A stretch of DNA of 9,396 nucleotides from Planctomycetota bacterium (GTDB lineage: Bacteria > Planctomycetota > MHYJ01 > JACQXL01). Below, in pieces: positions 1 to 6,324 of the stretch. A program made the position numbers and the translations under genes. The notes under the pieces are model-generated. The model had not been told where the DNA came from. It ran no database searches and was given only the letters and a program-made list of their open reading frames with translations. Position 1 is the stretch's first letter; each line of letters opens with the position of its first letter. Where the stretch lies: positions 1 through 9,396 of the forward strand of contig JACQXL010000250.1 of assembly GCA_016208805.1 (NCBI GenBank). Reading direction: 5' to 3'.

Positions 1-101
1 ACCCTGAGCGTAAGTAGATTCTTCGCTTCGCTCAGAATGACAGTAAGCGAAGGGCTTCGCTCCGTTCAGAATGACAAAAGGGGCATTTCGCAAGAGTTCG
101 G
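1..101 (-). repeat. Palindromic MITE-like repeat, copy A (cut by window edge)
   Basis: Read on the minus strand, this stretch begins near 100 with GAACTCTTGCGAAATG, then CCCCTTTTGTCATTCTGAAC. This is the same left end as copies D (5815-6004) and E (7817-8019). Inner arms follow, including a second GTCATTCTGAGCG motif and the GAAGAATCT motif. The sequence runs off the window at position 1, so the other terminal inverted repeat and any target duplication cannot be seen. The outermost base differs slightly (CCGAAC rather than CTGAAC). It lies about 40 bp downstream of the glyS stop codon and could act as a 3' hairpin for glyS, but that is inference. Confidence 0.8.
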
Positions 102-108
102 TAACAAT

Positions 109-124
109 CCTTTGTGCCTTTGTG
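109..124 (+). repeat. Short tandem dimer CCTTTGTG x2
   Basis: Two exact, adjacent copies of CCTTTGTG lie between repeat A and the glyS stop codon. Similar dimers occur at 2224-2243 (period 10), 2451-2468 (period 9) and 7015-7032 (period 9). Together they look like a family of very short dispersed dimer repeats. No function can be assigned from sequence. Confidence 0.5.
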
Positions 125-140
125 GTGAAGGGGTAGAGTC

Positions 141-1760
141 TTAGGTGGCTTTGTTGCATGTTGTGACACGCGGGATGCGGGACAGATCAGCTATCTGTTC
201 AGAATACAACCGGTTTATCTTCTGGTTGAGCAGGATGCGGTTCTGCCTGATGTCCTGCTCCGGCACATTGACAAAGACCTTCTCAAAGAAGATGTGAGCC
301 GGTCTGGCAAACACTTGGTGATACATCCGTGATGCCTCTTCATACTGTTCCTTATTGATTAAGTCTTGTATTTTATCCTTATTCTGTTTATAGGCATTCC
401 AGAGTTCTTTTTCTTCTGGTGCCGTGAGTAAGGCCTCGTTGACTTCGCCTTCAATCTTTACACCTTTGCCGATATTATAGGTTCGTTCCACCACCTCCAA
501 CAGTTCGTCCCAGAGCGGGTCACGGGAGAGTTTTGATAACGTCTCAATTCTTAACTTAGATTGGTATATATTTTCAAGCCCTGTATCAAGGACAGCATCA
601 ATAAGTTCCTTGGGGTATCCGGCCTCAAGATAGATTTGAGTTAAACGCTCTGAAACAAATACGGTAATATAATATCCAAATGTTTGACCGGATGGCAAGT
701 TTGGTAGAAGTAATTTTATTGCCTGATTATGAATAGGTTTAAGGGATAAATTGCGAAGCCCGTGGTTTAGAATTATATCAACAATCGCACGTCCTTGCCG
801 GCGAAGTCCATAAGGGTCGCTGGAACCTGTTGGTTTCAGGTCAATAGCAAATGCGGCGATTAGATTATCAAACTTCTCAGCCAGGGACAGGCAGATGCCG
901 GCCGGTGTTTGGGGCAGGGTATCGCCGGCAAACCTGGGCTGATAGTGTTCTTTAATTGCTATGGCAGTATCTGGCTCACTATTCTTTAGGTATTCATAAC
1001 CCATTATGCCCTGCAAATCCGGGAATTCGCCGACCATCCCGGTCAGCAGGTCGGCCTTGCATAATCGGGCGGCCTGCCTAATAGTATTGACGGCATTTTT
1101 ATAATTGCAGACCTCGGCGATAAAGACCGCCAGTTCCTCAAGCCGTTTGGTCTTCTCGGCCATGGTGCCTAATTTGCCTAGGAAGGCAATCGTATCCAGC
1201 CGTTTGGCATACTCTAATAACGGCGTCTTCCGGTCCTGTTCCCAGAAAAACAGGGCATCCGAAAGCCGCGCCCGGATGACCCGTTCGTTGCCTTCCTTAA
1301 TTTCCTTGGTGGCCGGCATATTGGCAACTACGATAAAGCGGTTTTGGAGTTTGCCATCTTTATCCTTCACCGGGAAATATCTCTGGTGCGACTTCATTGC
1401 CGATTCTATCACCGGTGTGGGCAGTTTCAGATAGGATTCGTCAAACCCGCATTCCAGTATTACCGGCCATTCCACCAGATTTGTTACCTCTTCCAGCAGT
1501 TCCGGCTCGTTAATGTGATATTCGTTAAGAGCATTTTCTATAACCTGTCGCCGCTCGTTCTGGTCAACTATCACCTTTGCCTTCTTGAGGGCGGCTTTAT
1601 ATTTAGTGAAATCTGCTGATTTGATAGTAATCTCTTTAGGCGATAAGAACGTATGCCCTAAAGTTTTACTGCCCGATGAGACGCCGCTGATATTTATCTT
1701 TATACTTGGGCTGTTAGACCGAAGGGAGTTACAGCCCAGTATAGTGGGCCGCAACTTCAC
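141..1760 (-). CDS. glyS: Glycyl-tRNA synthetase beta subunit, C-terminal part (split gene)
   Basis: This is the C-terminal four-fifths of the beta subunit of alpha2beta2 glycyl-tRNA synthetase. The subunit binds tRNA(Gly) for the cytoplasmic charging reaction, while the alpha subunit holds the active site. Visible landmarks, numbered from the GTG at 1760, are ISGVSSGSKTLGHTFL (24-39), LLEEVTNLVEWP (88-99), HQRYFP (125-130), the HD-like region KADLLTGMVGEFPDLQGIMG (235-254), EHYQPRFAGDTLP, and PTGSSDPYGLRR (310-321). The C-terminus has the helical anticodon-binding-like region with FFEKVFVNVPEQDIRQNR. The GTG overlaps the TGA of the upstream piece (GTGA), so coupled translation is conceivable. 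However, the first ~19 residues look like out-of-frame remains rather than native sequence. Family identity is secure; whether this piece is expressed is not. No glyQ is nearby. Confidence 0.9.
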   Translation of the reverse strand: MKLRPTILGCNSLRSNSPSIKINISGVSSGSKTLGHTFLSPKEITIKSADFTKYKAALKKAKVIVDQNERRQVIENALNEYHINEPELLEEVTNLVEWPVILECGFDESYLKLPTPVIESAMKSHQRYFPVKDKDGKLQNRFIVVANMPATKEIKEGNERVIRARLSDALFFWEQDRKTPLLEYAKRLDTIAFLGKLGTMAEKTKRLEELAVFIAEVCNYKNAVNTIRQAARLCKADLLTGMVGEFPDLQGIMGYEYLKNSEPDTAIAIKEHYQPRFAGDTLPQTPAGICLSLAEKFDNLIAAFAIDLKPTGSSDPYGLRRQGRAIVDIILNHGLRNLSLKPIHNQAIKLLLPNLPSGQTFGYYITVFVSERLTQIYLEAGYPKELIDAVLDTGLENIYQSKLRIETLSKLSRDPLWDELLEVVERTYNIGKGVKIEGEVNEALLTAPEEKELWNAYKQNKDKIQDLINKEQYEEASRMYHQVFARPAHIFFEKVFVNVPEQDIRQNRILLNQKINRLYSEQIADLSRIPRVTTCNKAT

Positions 1761-1762
1761 GG
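1690..1762 (-). other. glyS: glyS lesion: frameshift plus short deletion
   Basis: The upstream piece ends ...AELIRKLP then TGA; the downstream piece resumes native-looking sequence at about SIKINISG in the -1 frame. In E. coli GlyS about 33 residues separate the equivalent points, including a RWG...RPV/RPIRW-type conserved stretch. Here there is room for only about 23. The upstream frame read through the TGA gives GPLYWA and then PFG, resembling the family's segment around RPIRW, but RPIRW itself is absent from all three frames. This points to roughly 30 missing bases plus a frame change, not a simple one-base error. Pseudogenisation, an assembly artefact or strain heterogeneity could all explain it. 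Confidence 0.75.
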
Positions 1763-2182
1763 GAGTTTGCGGATAAGTTCGGCAACTGCTTCGGATAGTA
1801 TCTGCTCCGTCTTTTCGCCCTTTATCAATGTAGTGGCATAGCAGACTTTACCCTTTGGACCATCCTTAATCTTTATATCCGCAGGTTTGAGGTTAAACTT
1901 CCTGGCAAAGCCCTCATAGGCCGGTGTGGGTTTATTGTCTTTATCAAATGCGACTGAGACCGGCGGGCCGGTAATTTCCTTGGTTACATCCGGCTGGACA
2001 TCTGGCAGACCTGTAACAAAGAACACCAATCGTCTGGGTGTGTAATATGTTTTTATATTGGTTGATTTCAGACGGTTTTCGGACAGATGTTCTTGCAGGA
2101 AGATTTGGCCCTGTTCCACGGCCGGTTTGATATACCCGGCCGGGATTTCTTCAGTGCCCAGTTCTAACAGGAAATCAACCAT
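1757..2182 (-). CDS. glyS: Glycyl-tRNA synthetase beta subunit, N-terminal part (split gene)
   Basis: This 141-residue N-terminal piece of GlyS starts with the family hallmark LLELGTEEIPAGYI (residues 5-18). PRRLVFFVTGLP follows, then the VTKEITGPPVSVAFD and PTPAYEGFARK stretches and KGEKTEQILSEAVAELIRKLP, where a TGA stops it. The N-terminal two-thirds matches the usual GlyS order without gaps. Together the two pieces total about 680 codons, close to the normal ~690, so the gene is nearly full length apart from the junction. The ATG at 2182 is well placed because the GTEE motif usually begins within ten residues of the start. GGCGGGGCGG just upstream may serve as a ribosome site, but it is part of a hairpin from repeat fragment G. 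If the split is real, the synthetase needs an intact copy elsewhere. Confidence 0.9.
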   Translation of the reverse strand: MVDFLLELGTEEIPAGYIKPAVEQGQIFLQEHLSENRLKSTNIKTYYTPRRLVFFVTGLPDVQPDVTKEITGPPVSVAFDKDNKPTPAYEGFARKFNLKPADIKIKDGPKGKVCYATTLIKGEKTEQILSEAVAELIRKLP

Positions 2183-2185
2183 AAC

Positions 2186-2213
2186 CGCCCCGCCATAAGG
2201 GCGGGACTCCGTT
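2186..2213 (-). repeat. Repeat fragment G: hairpin cassette at the glyS start
   Basis: Read on the minus strand this begins GAACGGAGTCCCG, matching the arm and hairpin entry of copy E (7851 onward), and then forms a stem CCCGCC/GGCGGG (2189-2194 with 2200-2205). In copy E the corresponding cassette is a TCCCGCA/TGCGGGA stem. It is therefore probably a truncated member of the same family, lodged within a few bases of the glyS ATG. It could fold over the glyS ribosome-binding region. Confidence 0.5.
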
Positions 2214-2223
2214 CACACTACGT

Positions 2224-2243
2224 AGATTAACACAGATGAACAC
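2224..2243 (-). repeat. Short tandem dimer (AGATTAACAC/AGATGAACAC)
   Basis: Two near-identical 10-mers are adjacent, differing at one base. On the minus strand they read GTGTTCATCTGTGTTAATCT, close to the dimer at 7015-7032 (AATCTGTGT AATCTGTGG). It sits in the glyS leader region. Confidence 0.45.
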
Positions 2244-2259
2244 GGCAGGCAATAAAATC

Positions 2260-2289
2260 TTGCCTTCCATCTCCTGGTGGATTATAATC
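2260..2289 (+). promoter_or_regulatory. Candidate promoter for the GH20-like gene
   Basis: TTGCCT (2260-2265) and a consensus TATAAT (2284-2289) are separated by 18 bp and read toward the gene at 2429. The same AT block contains TATAAT on the minus strand (2287-2282), so it could also serve glyS. Repeat B begins at 2290, immediately after the -10, so a transcript from here would cross the whole repeat before the start codon. Confidence 0.35.
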
Positions 2290-2421
2290 AGGGTGTCCAA
2301 AAAGCCCCTTTTGTCATTCTGAACGGAGCGAAGCGGAGTGAAGAATCTCAAGTTTTATGCGGTTTTGAGGGGATGAGATTCTTCGGCTAACGCCTCAGAA
2401 TGACACTTTTTGGACACCCTG
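2290..2421 (+). repeat. Palindromic MITE-like repeat, copy B (alternative ends)
   Basis: The 132-bp element is bounded by perfect 16-base inverted repeats, CAGGGTGTCCAAAAAG on the left and its complement on the right. The interior is the same nested palindrome as copies C-E: CCCCTTTTGTCATTCTGAAC and GGAGTGAAGAATCTC on the left, GAGATTCTTCG and CTCAGAATGACA on the right. It lacks the CTGAACTCTTGCGAAATG ends of C-E. TAAT occurs directly outside both ends (2286-2289 and 2422-2425), a weak candidate target duplication. It ends 7 bp before the start codon of the downstream gene. Confidence 0.85.
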
Positions 2422-2428
2422 TAATAAA

Positions 2429-5400
2429 ATGATGAGGTGGATATTTAGTATTCTCTGCGTTCTCTGCAGCCTGCCCGTATGGGTCTCTGCGGTGAGTCAT
2501 TTATCAGCATCCGAACAGACTCTCCAACTCATCCCCCAACCCCGCCAGATTACATCCAATGACACAGTTTGCGTCCTGAACGAGGACTGGTCTATTCTGG
2601 TAGAAAGCACGGCCACCGAGACCGAGCGCCTGGTCGCCGACCTGATTGCCGGTGACCTGTTGGATATGTGGGGACTGAAAGTCAATATCCAGATATCAGA
2701 TGCGGCAATGACCAACCGCCGGAAGGCCATCGTGCTGGGTGTGCCGTCACGGGACAAGCAGTTCCAGCAACGATGTGTCCGCAAAGGCATTGTTATTAAT
2801 GAGCGGTTCCCGGCCCAGGGTTATATTCTCTCGGTTGAACCGGACGAAATTGTCCTTCTGGCCGCCGACTCAGCCGGCGTCTTATACGCCGCCCAGACAC
2901 TCCGGCAGTTAATCCGCAAGGAAGATAATCAGGTTCTTGTGCCGGGCGTGAGCATCACCGATTCTCCGATTTATCCTGTCCGCGGCGTGCAGATAGATTT
3001 TAGCAGTGGGGCCAGTCCGACTGTTGATTATCTTAAACGGTTTATTAATAACCTGTCTTTCTACAAACTTAATCTGTTGATGCTTTCAACACCAGATAAT
3101 TTCAGCGAAGATGATATCAAGGAATTATCTAAATACGCCGGACCGTATCAGGTGGAACTGGTTTATCATACCAAATTATCCGCCGTAGATATTCTGGATA
3201 ACTACGACAAATTGGAACGGCTCTATGACAAATGGGTTCCGCTATATAATTCCAGATATATCGCGGTGACACTTCAAGGAGATTTATCAGAGAAATCACT
3301 GGATAGATTATTTTATTTGCTCCGGCCCCACCTCAAGGAGATTATTCTGCAGAGTGATGACTTTATTAAGTATCAAGGGATTCTTGATAAACTGCCTAAG
3401 ACAACAATAATTGTCAATAGAGGTGACAAAGAATTCCAGAAGTCGCAGAATAATTATCAGGGTCGGATTGCCGCTTTTTCTAAGGCAGGGTTACGTCAGT
3501 TCATCTGTCCCTCGGCCTTTGCCGAGGACCAGATTTTTCCCATAATGGACTATGCGTTCAATGATATCCAGTTGTTGAGCAGAGAAGGATTCCGTGAATG
3601 GGAGCGGTTCAGGGGTCAGTCCTTCCAGCCGGTTAGCGGTCTGATACTCCATCTCGGTCAGATAGATTTCATAGAGATGACCTGGCCGCTTATCTCTTAT
3701 GCGGCGGATTATGGCTGGTACCCGGATAGGTCGGAAGAAGAAGTTTCTACAAAACGGAGAAAGCCATACCTATATTTTGATTTTTATGAAGGTTTGTTTC
3801 ATCAGACCTTTTTTGGTGGTGGAAATGACTTAAGTATTATTTATTCTTTTGCCATCTATAATAAAGTGCTGGGCTTCTCGTCTGATATGAAAACCATTCT
3901 ATACGAAGACCCGTTTACCAGCCGGGTGCATCTTGCTGTGCCGGATTTCTTTTACTGGTTGAATGGGATAAGGAAGACAATGAAACTGAACTCTTGCGAA
4001 ATGGGAAATAAACCACCCAAAAAGTGTCATTCTGAGTCCCGACACGGAGTGTCGGGGCGAAGAATCTCGTCCCAAACCCTCATAAAATGCAGATTCTTCA
4101 CTCCGCTTCGCTCCGTTCAGAATGACAGAGGGAGCGTTTCGCAAGAGTTCAGAATGAAAGAAGAAGTGTCTACAGGTATTGGATATCTTCGCAAGGAGGC
4201 AAAGCGTAATAAAGAGGCGCTTGATATATATGACTATGTTTCCGAACAATGGCATTTACTGGCACGCAAGTTCTTGTTAGCCGATGAAATAGCGTCTTTA
4301 TATCGTCAGGTCTATCTAACACGGCCTTATGAGCCGGACAGTGTCCTGTCCGACCTGAACCTGATTAACGGCTGGCTTGTCTCCGGGTATTATGAGGTGG
4401 AATTACTTCAGGCAAAATACGAGAGACTTGTTAAGCAAAGGTTTAAGACAACGTCTGAATCAGAGATTAAATGCTTCAGTGCGCTCAAACAGGTTTATCG
4501 CGATAAGATTAACCGGATAAATAAGGTGATAGTCGCATTTGTCAACACCGGTAAACTGGCCGCACCTGAAGAACTGGATTTTGATATCAAGGGTTTGCCA
4601 GAACGGCTGGTTAAACCGTCCCTGATGCCGCCCGGCCCGGCGCTGGATAAAAAGCCGACCTGGTGGGAGAGCGAGGCCTCCCGTAGGGATAAAGAATGGA
4701 ATTATCGGCTATTACTCAAACTGGAAAACAAGGTCAACCGCTTCCCGCTCACTTTACCCGATGGCCGGAAATTCGGTCTGCCCGTGGAGGTTAACCTAAA
4801 CTTTACCGAGTTGCTTAATGAGATTCGTGTAACAGGGGAGTTTGACTGGAATTCCGTTCGGGTGATAGAGTATAATGCTGACGGCATCCCGGTCGCCGAA
4901 ATCCCATACCAAATGGACAAACGTTCCTATTATGATGCTAAATATAATGCCGATGTCAATCTGGTCTGGTTCATAAACGATACCTTGTTGGCTGATACAA
5001 TTAAGTATTTCTATGTCTATTTTGATACATTGGAGCATAACCCTAAACCTAAACCGAAATACCGTTCAAGCGACTTGACCGCTTGGCCGGACCGGGACAA
5101 CAATTATTGGTTCAAGAATGACCGGATGAAAGTATGCATTTCTTCGGCAAATGCGACTATCACCAACTGGGTCGTGCGTAATATCAGCGCCAGCATATTT
5201 ACTAAATTGGATATATTAGAAGAGAAATCCGGGAACAGGTTTTTTATAACCCCTGTTCGTTTCAGCGGTGAGTTTAATATTAAGCCGGACTCAAACGGTC
5301 ATTTAATGGTGCGGTTCAATGCGGTTTCAGATGGCGGGTTTACCCAAAGGTTTACTTTCTATCATCATCTGCCGGTATGCGAGATTTTTATTAATGCCGG

Positions 5401-5794
5401 ACTTAAACGTTATCATAATTCAATTCCCGGTTTCTTAGGCCAGAACTTCAATTATCTGTTATCCAATTATCAAAATGGGAATCTTTTAGAAGGCAATGTG
5501 ATTGGCACCGACACTAATTGGGTTGCACTGACCAAAAAGGATGGGCTGACCGTGGCCTGGCTTACGCCGGATAACAGAGTTAATCATTATGTTGACAAGG
5601 GGTATATCGGCGCAACGTCGGATAAAGAAGCAATTAGTCATTTTATTATCTATGCTGACCGCCTGCCCGAACTGACGGCCGGTCAGGCGGGGCTGAAAGG
5701 CGATGCCTTCCATACCCTCAACCAACTCCAGTCCCTGTTTACGCTGACAGACGCACCGCAGATTAGCCGCAGCCCTGCGGAAACCAAACCGTAG
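2429..5794 (+). CDS. Large secreted GH20-like protein, probable degenerate catalytic site
   Basis: This encodes 1121 residues. Residues 1-21 form a signal peptide (MMRW, hydrophobic core, VSA cleavage site). Residues ~32-175 resemble the N-terminal alpha/beta domain of family 20 hexosaminidases (LIPQPRQI, then GYILSV...AADSAGVLYAAQTLRQLI). A TIM-barrel-like region starts at RGVQIDF (185-191), continues with VDYLKRFINNLSFYKLNLLML, and ends near GLILHLGQIDF (404-414) and a following W-rich stretch. The family's HxGGDE catalytic motif appears replaced by VTLQGDL (280-286), and the Arg of RGxxLDxSR by FSSG, so hexosaminidase activity is doubtful. A helical segment follows, then beta-rich domains (~757-1090) that I do not recognise. 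Residues 520-577 are encoded by repeat C and its target duplication. No clear ribosome site precedes the ATG. It is probably periplasmic or surface-exposed; the function is unknown. Confidence 0.8.
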   Translation: MMRWIFSILCVLCSLPVWVSAVSHLSASEQTLQLIPQPRQITSNDTVCVLNEDWSILVESTATETERLVADLIAGDLLDMWGLKVNIQISDAAMTNRRKAIVLGVPSRDKQFQQRCVRKGIVINERFPAQGYILSVEPDEIVLLAADSAGVLYAAQTLRQLIRKEDNQVLVPGVSITDSPIYPVRGVQIDFSSGASPTVDYLKRFINNLSFYKLNLLMLSTPDNFSEDDIKELSKYAGPYQVELVYHTKLSAVDILDNYDKLERLYDKWVPLYNSRYIAVTLQGDLSEKSLDRLFYLLRPHLKEIILQSDDFIKYQGILDKLPKTTIIVNRGDKEFQKSQNNYQGRIAAFSKAGLRQFICPSAFAEDQIFPIMDYAFNDIQLLSREGFREWERFRGQSFQPVSGLILHLGQIDFIEMTWPLISYAADYGWYPDRSEEEVSTKRRKPYLYFDFYEGLFHQTFFGGGNDLSIIYSFAIYNKVLGFSSDMKTILYEDPFTSRVHLAVPDFFYWLNGIRKTMKLNSCEMGNKPPKKCHSESRHGVSGRRISSQTLIKCRFFTPLRSVQNDRGSVSQEFRMKEEVSTGIGYLRKEAKRNKEALDIYDYVSEQWHLLARKFLLADEIASLYRQVYLTRPYEPDSVLSDLNLINGWLVSGYYEVELLQAKYERLVKQRFKTTSESEIKCFSALKQVYRDKINRINKVIVAFVNTGKLAAPEELDFDIKGLPERLVKPSLMPPGPALDKKPTWWESEASRRDKEWNYRLLLKLENKVNRFPLTLPDGRKFGLPVEVNLNFTELLNEIRVTGEFDWNSVRVIEYNADGIPVAEIPYQMDKRSYYDAKYNADVNLVWFINDTLLADTIKYFYVYFDTLEHNPKPKPKYRSSDLTAWPDRDNNYWFKNDRMKVCISSANATITNWVVRNISASIFTKLDILEEKSGNRFFITPVRFSGEFNIKPDSNGHLMVRFNAVSDGGFTQRFTFYHHLPVCEIFINAGLKRYHNSIPGFLGQNFNYLLSNYQNGNLLEGNVIGTDTNWVALTKKDGLTVAWLTPDNRVNHYVDKGYIGATSDKEAISHFIIYADRLPELTAGQAGLKGDAFHTLNQLQSLFTLTDAPQISRSPAETKP
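2451..2491 (+). repeat. Short tandem repeat within the signal-peptide codons
   Basis: TTCTCTGCG (2451-2459) is followed directly by TTCTCTGCA (2460-2468), and a third copy, GTCTCTGCG, lies at 2483-2491. They encode part of the hydrophobic core of the signal peptide (ILCVLCSL). The dimers resemble the non-coding ones at 109-124 and 7015-7032. Confidence 0.4.
3979..4159 (-). mobile_element. MITE-like element copy C with 7-bp target duplication, in frame inside a CDS
   Basis: The element proper is 3986-4152 (167 bp), in the opposite orientation to D and E. Its ends are CTGAACTCTTGCGAAATG on the left and the complement of CTGAACTCTTGCGAAA on the right. AATGAAA flanks both sides exactly (3979-3985 and 4153-4159). 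Element plus one duplication is 174 bp, exactly 58 codons, and no stop occurs in the host frame. Removing it would join ...RKTMK directly to EEVSTGIGYL. It contains the GGGCGAAGAATCTCGTCCC and CCGACACGGAGTGTCGGG hairpin modules. It lacks the 23-bp terminator-like module found in D and E. Confidence 0.9.
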
Positions 5795-5814
5795 TTCATC
5801 CATTCATCTTAATC

Positions 5815-6004
5815 CTGAACTCTTGCGAAATGCCCCTTTTGTCATTCTGAACGGAGCGCAGCGGAGTGAAGAATCTGCGTTCTATGAGGGTTTGGGACGA
5901 GATTCTTCGTCCCGACACTCCGTGTCGGGACTCAGAATGACCATGCCATGCCGCATGGCGTGGCACTTTTTGGGTGGTTTATTTCCCATTTCGCAAGAGT
6001 TCAG
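5815..6004 (+). mobile_element. MITE-like element copy D
   Basis: The 190-bp element has perfect 18-bp inverted ends, CTGAACTCTTGCGAAATG and its complement. It is nearly identical to copy E except that E carries an extra hairpin cassette of 13 net bases. Inside are nested palindromes (GTCATTCTGAAC with CTCAGAATGAC; GGGACGA with CGTCCC; CCCGACAC with GTGTCGGG) and a terminator-like hairpin near the right end. Its flanks (CTTAATC and TTATTAT) do not match, so no target duplication is visible. It lies between convergent genes, 20 bp after the GH20-like stop codon, and forms the end of the thioesterase reading frame. Confidence 0.9.
5941..5971 (+). terminator. Terminator-like hairpin inside repeat D
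   Basis: CCATGCCAT (5941-5949) pairs with ATGGCGTGG (5955-5963), with one T-G wobble, around a GCCGC loop. CAC and then five T residues (5967-5971) follow. Reading plus, it could end transcription of the GH20-like gene. The T run is short, so efficiency is uncertain. Confidence 0.45.
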
Positions 6005-6279
6005 TTATTATGGACTTTATAGCCGAAGGTAAAACTGGCCCGGGAGGTTTCTACAATATAGGTATCAACAATTATGGTATCACCGTATCTGGATGGCGCA
6101 TGGTAAACCACATCAGCCGTGACCACGGTAAACACTATTCCTGACTTGGTCAGTTCGGACGGGTCAAGCCCGCGCTGGCGCATATACTCGGTCCGGCCGT
6201 ATTCAAAGTATTTCAGGTAATTGGCGTAATAGACCACGCCCCCGCAGTCGGTATCGGCATAGTAAATATTTATTTCCAT
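6001..6279 (-). CDS. YbgC/FadM-type acyl-CoA thioesterase, C-terminally truncated by repeat D
   Basis: This is a 92-residue hotdog-fold thioesterase of the 4-hydroxybenzoyl-CoA thioesterase/YbgC group, which hydrolyses acyl-CoA thioesters in the cytoplasm. The signature YYADTDCGGVVYYANYLKYF (6-25) has the catalytic Asp at position 11 (second D of DTD), followed by EYGRTEYMRQ. FTVVTADVVYHAPSRYGDTI then matches the central strands and SRASFTFGYKV the next. E. coli YbgC is 134 residues. This frame stops at HNN-TGA, where the TGA lies at the end of repeat D, so about 35-40 residues including the last strands are missing. No continuation appears in the 20 bp beyond the repeat, so the 3' end seems deleted. 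The start lies ~11 bp from a TATAAT and has no Shine-Dalgarno, suggesting a near-leaderless mRNA. It is probably a recent pseudogene, although a shortened functional protein cannot be excluded. Confidence 0.85.
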   Translation of the reverse strand: MEINIYYADTDCGGVVYYANYLKYFEYGRTEYMRQRGLDPSELTKSGIVFTVVTADVVYHAPSRYGDTIIVDTYIVETSRASFTFGYKVHNN

Positions 6280-6289
6280 TATTCTGATT

Positions 6290-6301
6290 ATTATATATAA
6301 T
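6290..6301. promoter_or_regulatory. Palindromic divergent -10 region
   Basis: ATTATATATAAT is a perfect 12-bp palindrome giving TATAAT on both strands. Plus: TATAAT at 6296-6301 with TTTCCA (6273-6278) 17 bp upstream, 23 bp before the ATG at 6325. Minus: TATAAT at 6295-6290 with TTGCTC (complement of 6312-6317) 16 bp upstream, 10 bp before the thioesterase ATG. The two polymerase sites overlap, so the divergent genes would compete. Confidence 0.55.
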
Positions 6302-6324
6302 GTAAGCAGCGGAGCAACTAAATA

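Noticed and set aside
1757..1762. Programmed frameshift or recoded TGA in glyS
   Set aside because: There is no slippery heptamer, and about ten conserved residues are also missing, so recoding alone would not restore a normal protein.
1105..1776. Plus-strand open frames opposite glyS
   Set aside because: They overlap well-conserved GlyS sequence on the other strand and have no recognisable content.
3899..4255. Minus-strand 118-codon open frame across repeat C
   Set aside because: It is antisense to the GH20-like gene and open mainly because the palindrome is stop-poor on both strands.
5655..5695. Inverted GC-rich words (CCGCCTG...CAGGCGG) near the end of the GH20-like gene
   Set aside because: The stem is short, lies within coding sequence and has no T run, so it is likely chance.
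5823..6032. Plus-strand 69-codon open frame within repeat D
   Set aside because: It is a translation of the palindromic element; the same kind of open frame appears in other copies. There is no ribosome site or independent protein character.
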